Shown here piece by piece: positions 60,207 to 64,000 of a stretch of DNA of 64,000 bases (positions within the stretch are counted from its first letter, which is position 1; each line of letters starts with the position of its first letter). The notes under the pieces are model-generated. The model had not been told where the DNA came from, did not search any database, and was given only the letters and a program-made list of their open reading frames with translations. The DNA is taken from positions 145,033 through 209,032 of the forward strand of contig NW_006766917.1 in assembly GCF_000275845.1 (NCBI RefSeq), given 5' to 3'. This DNA is from Dichomitus squalens LYAD-421 SS1. Lineage: Eukaryota; Basidiomycota; Agaricomycetes; Polyporales; Polyporaceae. The position numbers and the translations under genes were made by a program.

Positions 60207-62296
60207 GGCACGGGTTTGGCTGTGGTCGTATTGCACTTCTCTTCTTCACCAGGTGTATCTGTCATTGTTGTTGGTCGTGTTGCACATGTATGTCAGCACA
60301 GGAATGGTATCTTCAATCCGCAGACTGCGAAACCTCCACAACACGTTGTATTCGACGAGGGTGTCTGTTCGCGCAATTGAAACCACCAGCTTGACTCATC
60401 TTGGAGTTCTATGTACCGACAGTGGTTGCTTGGAAAGCTCGGTATCAATGGGCTGCCCACACTGCGCATGCTTCCGAAGCCTTCCTTCGTGTAACTTGTT
60501 CACAGATCGCGTCTATTTTCCGCACAACTCTATAGTGGAAGCCGTAAGTCTCGCACAGCAGGGGTCGAGCCTAGCCTTCGCGCAAAGGAGTAGCGGTCGT
60601 CTGATACTCCGTGCATCAGTCAAGTTCTGTGTCCATGCCGGTCTGCTTGGCAGGTCCCTCAGCAATGACCGTCCGCCGGTTCTCTTCTTGACGAGACTGG
60701 CGAGAACCTCCTCTCATTTGTGCAGGAGGTAGGCAACCAGAGTCCCACCACCTTCATCTCCGTTCACATTTGAGTTCGTCTTGGCAGCAGCAGGCTACTG
60801 GTACTTCATTCCACGGGCTTCGAGCTATTGACCACCTAGATCTTGCACCTTCTTTGAGCGCCAGCGCCGGACGACAAAGCTACGAAGTTGTCGGCGGTTT
60901 GAATCGTTAGATACGAGGCCGCGCTAGAGTAGCAGTTACGGATGTCCCCCTGCCTCCATATCAAATGTGCGTGCACGTGTCCAGATGGTACAAGGTATAG
61001 TTGCAGGACGGCACTCAACTTTGGTGTCATATTGTCCGGGATCGGTCAAGTCAGGAGGAGGTTAGAGGGTCGATAGTCTAGACAACCGGGTTGTAGAGTT
61101 CAATACAAAGAATAATGCCTTTCTGGCTCGTGTCCTTTTGACGATCCGACTGCATCCTTCATTCTCCACAGCACATGTGCCATTGTTCCTCGCGATTCCT
61201 GCCTGGACGCTTTGACGAATTGGGGATTGAGTCGAGCTTGTACATGGGCAGCTCGGAGACTCCGCGCTCCAGCGAACCGCATGACGCAGACCTTCCGATG
61301 AGTTTCATGAAGAGAAGTGCCTGAGGAGGGTACGCAAAACCCTTCCCGGTTTCCTGTGAGAGTCAGGCTAACCTTTGGTGGGTTCACGATGGGTGCAATG
61401 CCAGGTGATCCGTGCTCTATCAGTTGTCAACCTTATTGTCAAGTAGACAGTATTGTATTTACGGCCTACCATGAGGCTCGGCCTCGCAGGGCAATAAACG
61501 GGATCTAGAAGAAGAAGAACCTTATTGTCAGGACGTTTAGTACTGGTTGGGCTGATTTGAGCCAGCGTCTGGCGGGGGCAGGTAGCAGCCCGCACTATCG
61601 CCACCTCTATCTTACGACCGGAGGTCGAAGATCTTTCTGCAGCTCACACGAACTTGAGCGCGTCGGGTACCGGAGGTTCTAGGTAGGGAGTTCTCTGAGG
61701 CAGATGTCAATTAAATTGTGTGGTAGGCTGTCTGGAGCGGTGATACTGACGACCCACATTGTGGTTTCGGAAGTAGAGATTTCGCTCGAAGGAAGTTGCG
61801 CTGCTCGCTATACTGCTCATGATGAGTTGCATTGAACAGCAGGAAGGCTAGGAGCATGAAGTGCAAACCCATGGATGGGTGGCGTTTGTGTCGGAGTCGT
61901 CTCTAGCGGCAGCGTGACTACGCAGCAGCACAAAGCTGCAGCCGATAGTCTGCTACCAACCTAGAGTCAAATTCGAGTTGGAGCTGCTGCGCCGTAGCTC
62001 AGGTGTCTGAACTCGGAGTAGATAAAGCTCAAATATGTACGACCTTGGCTAGCGCTAGATTCAATGGTCCGGGGGTCCCGGTCGGACATGGCCTTGGTTC
62101 TTGCCACCAGCTCTGAGCTGAACGTCTGCTTCACTTATTCTCCGACCTGCGCGTGTCCAGCAATCGCGTGGACTTGCTGAGCGGCCAAACGTTAAGCCTC
62201 AAGTCCTCCTTCCCCCGCCGGCCTCGGCTGTCTTCTTGCATTAAGCGGCTCTTGAGCGTGTTCCACACAGAAGTCCTTCATCGACGGCACGGCCTC
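60207..62296. other. 2.1-kb gene-free stretch
   Basis: Open frames (for example 60253-60732) show no domain or splice chain. A short GGGATCGGTCAAGTCA at 61038-61053 resembles the hAT element's terminal region but is isolated. Promoter elements of the MYST gene should lie at the right end, where no TATA box is obvious. Confidence 0.45.

Positions 62297-64000
<1,704 letters not shown>

Noticed and set aside
60253..60732. 159-codon frame downstream of the pseudokinase
   Set aside because: No domain, no coding periodicity that I can see, and no splice partners.
61038..61053. Isolated match to the hAT terminal region
   Set aside because: Only about 16 bases match, with no partner end or target-site duplication.

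Overview
This window is nuclear DNA from a filamentous basidiomycete, most likely an Agaricomycete (polypore-like; this placement is an inference). Nearly every recognisable gene is broken by many 50-70 nt GT-AG introns. Coding DNA is GC-rich, genes lie on both strands without operons, and the content is eukaryotic: topoisomerase II, a MYST acetyltransferase, mitochondrial ribosomal protein mL38, F-box, Sel1 and ADAM proteins, and intron-bearing tRNA-Asn genes. Gene models below were joined by hand from splice signals and reading phase. All complete models close in frame from ATG to stop. The last gene runs off the window.

Layout. 1-3135: a small inverted-repeat element, then a degenerate ZIP-family transporter. 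4864-12011: a membrane ADAM metalloprotease facing (tail to tail) a membrane-anchored aspartic-protease-like protein. 12012-18933: gene-poor and repeat-rich, with one copy of a 1.9-kb dispersed repeat containing an assembly gap (718 N) and a 908-bp hAT-type transposon with perfect target-site duplication. 18934-25399: a 1923-residue uncharacterised protein. 26181-34013: TOP2 convergent with an S28 serine protease. 34014-41718: second copy of the 1.9-kb repeat, a Sel1-repeat protein and mL38, bracketed by two tRNA-Asn genes. 43216-47680: a secreted protein and a SAP30-like gene with an unusually long intron.

48141-55097 is the most interesting part. Three neighbouring genes encode a LodB-like flavoprotein, a VioB-type ferritin-like protein and a LodA-like quinoprotein amino-acid oxidase with both residues expected for a cysteine-tryptophylquinone cofactor. 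In bacteria LodB matures LodA, and VioB acts on the imine made by an amino-acid oxidase. The trio therefore suggests a compact fungal amino-acid-oxidation pathway with a matched maturation factor and a possible imine-using partner.

55710-64000: an F-box protein, a predicted pseudokinase (HRD changed to HTN), a gene-free stretch, and the 5' part of a MYST acetyltransferase gene.
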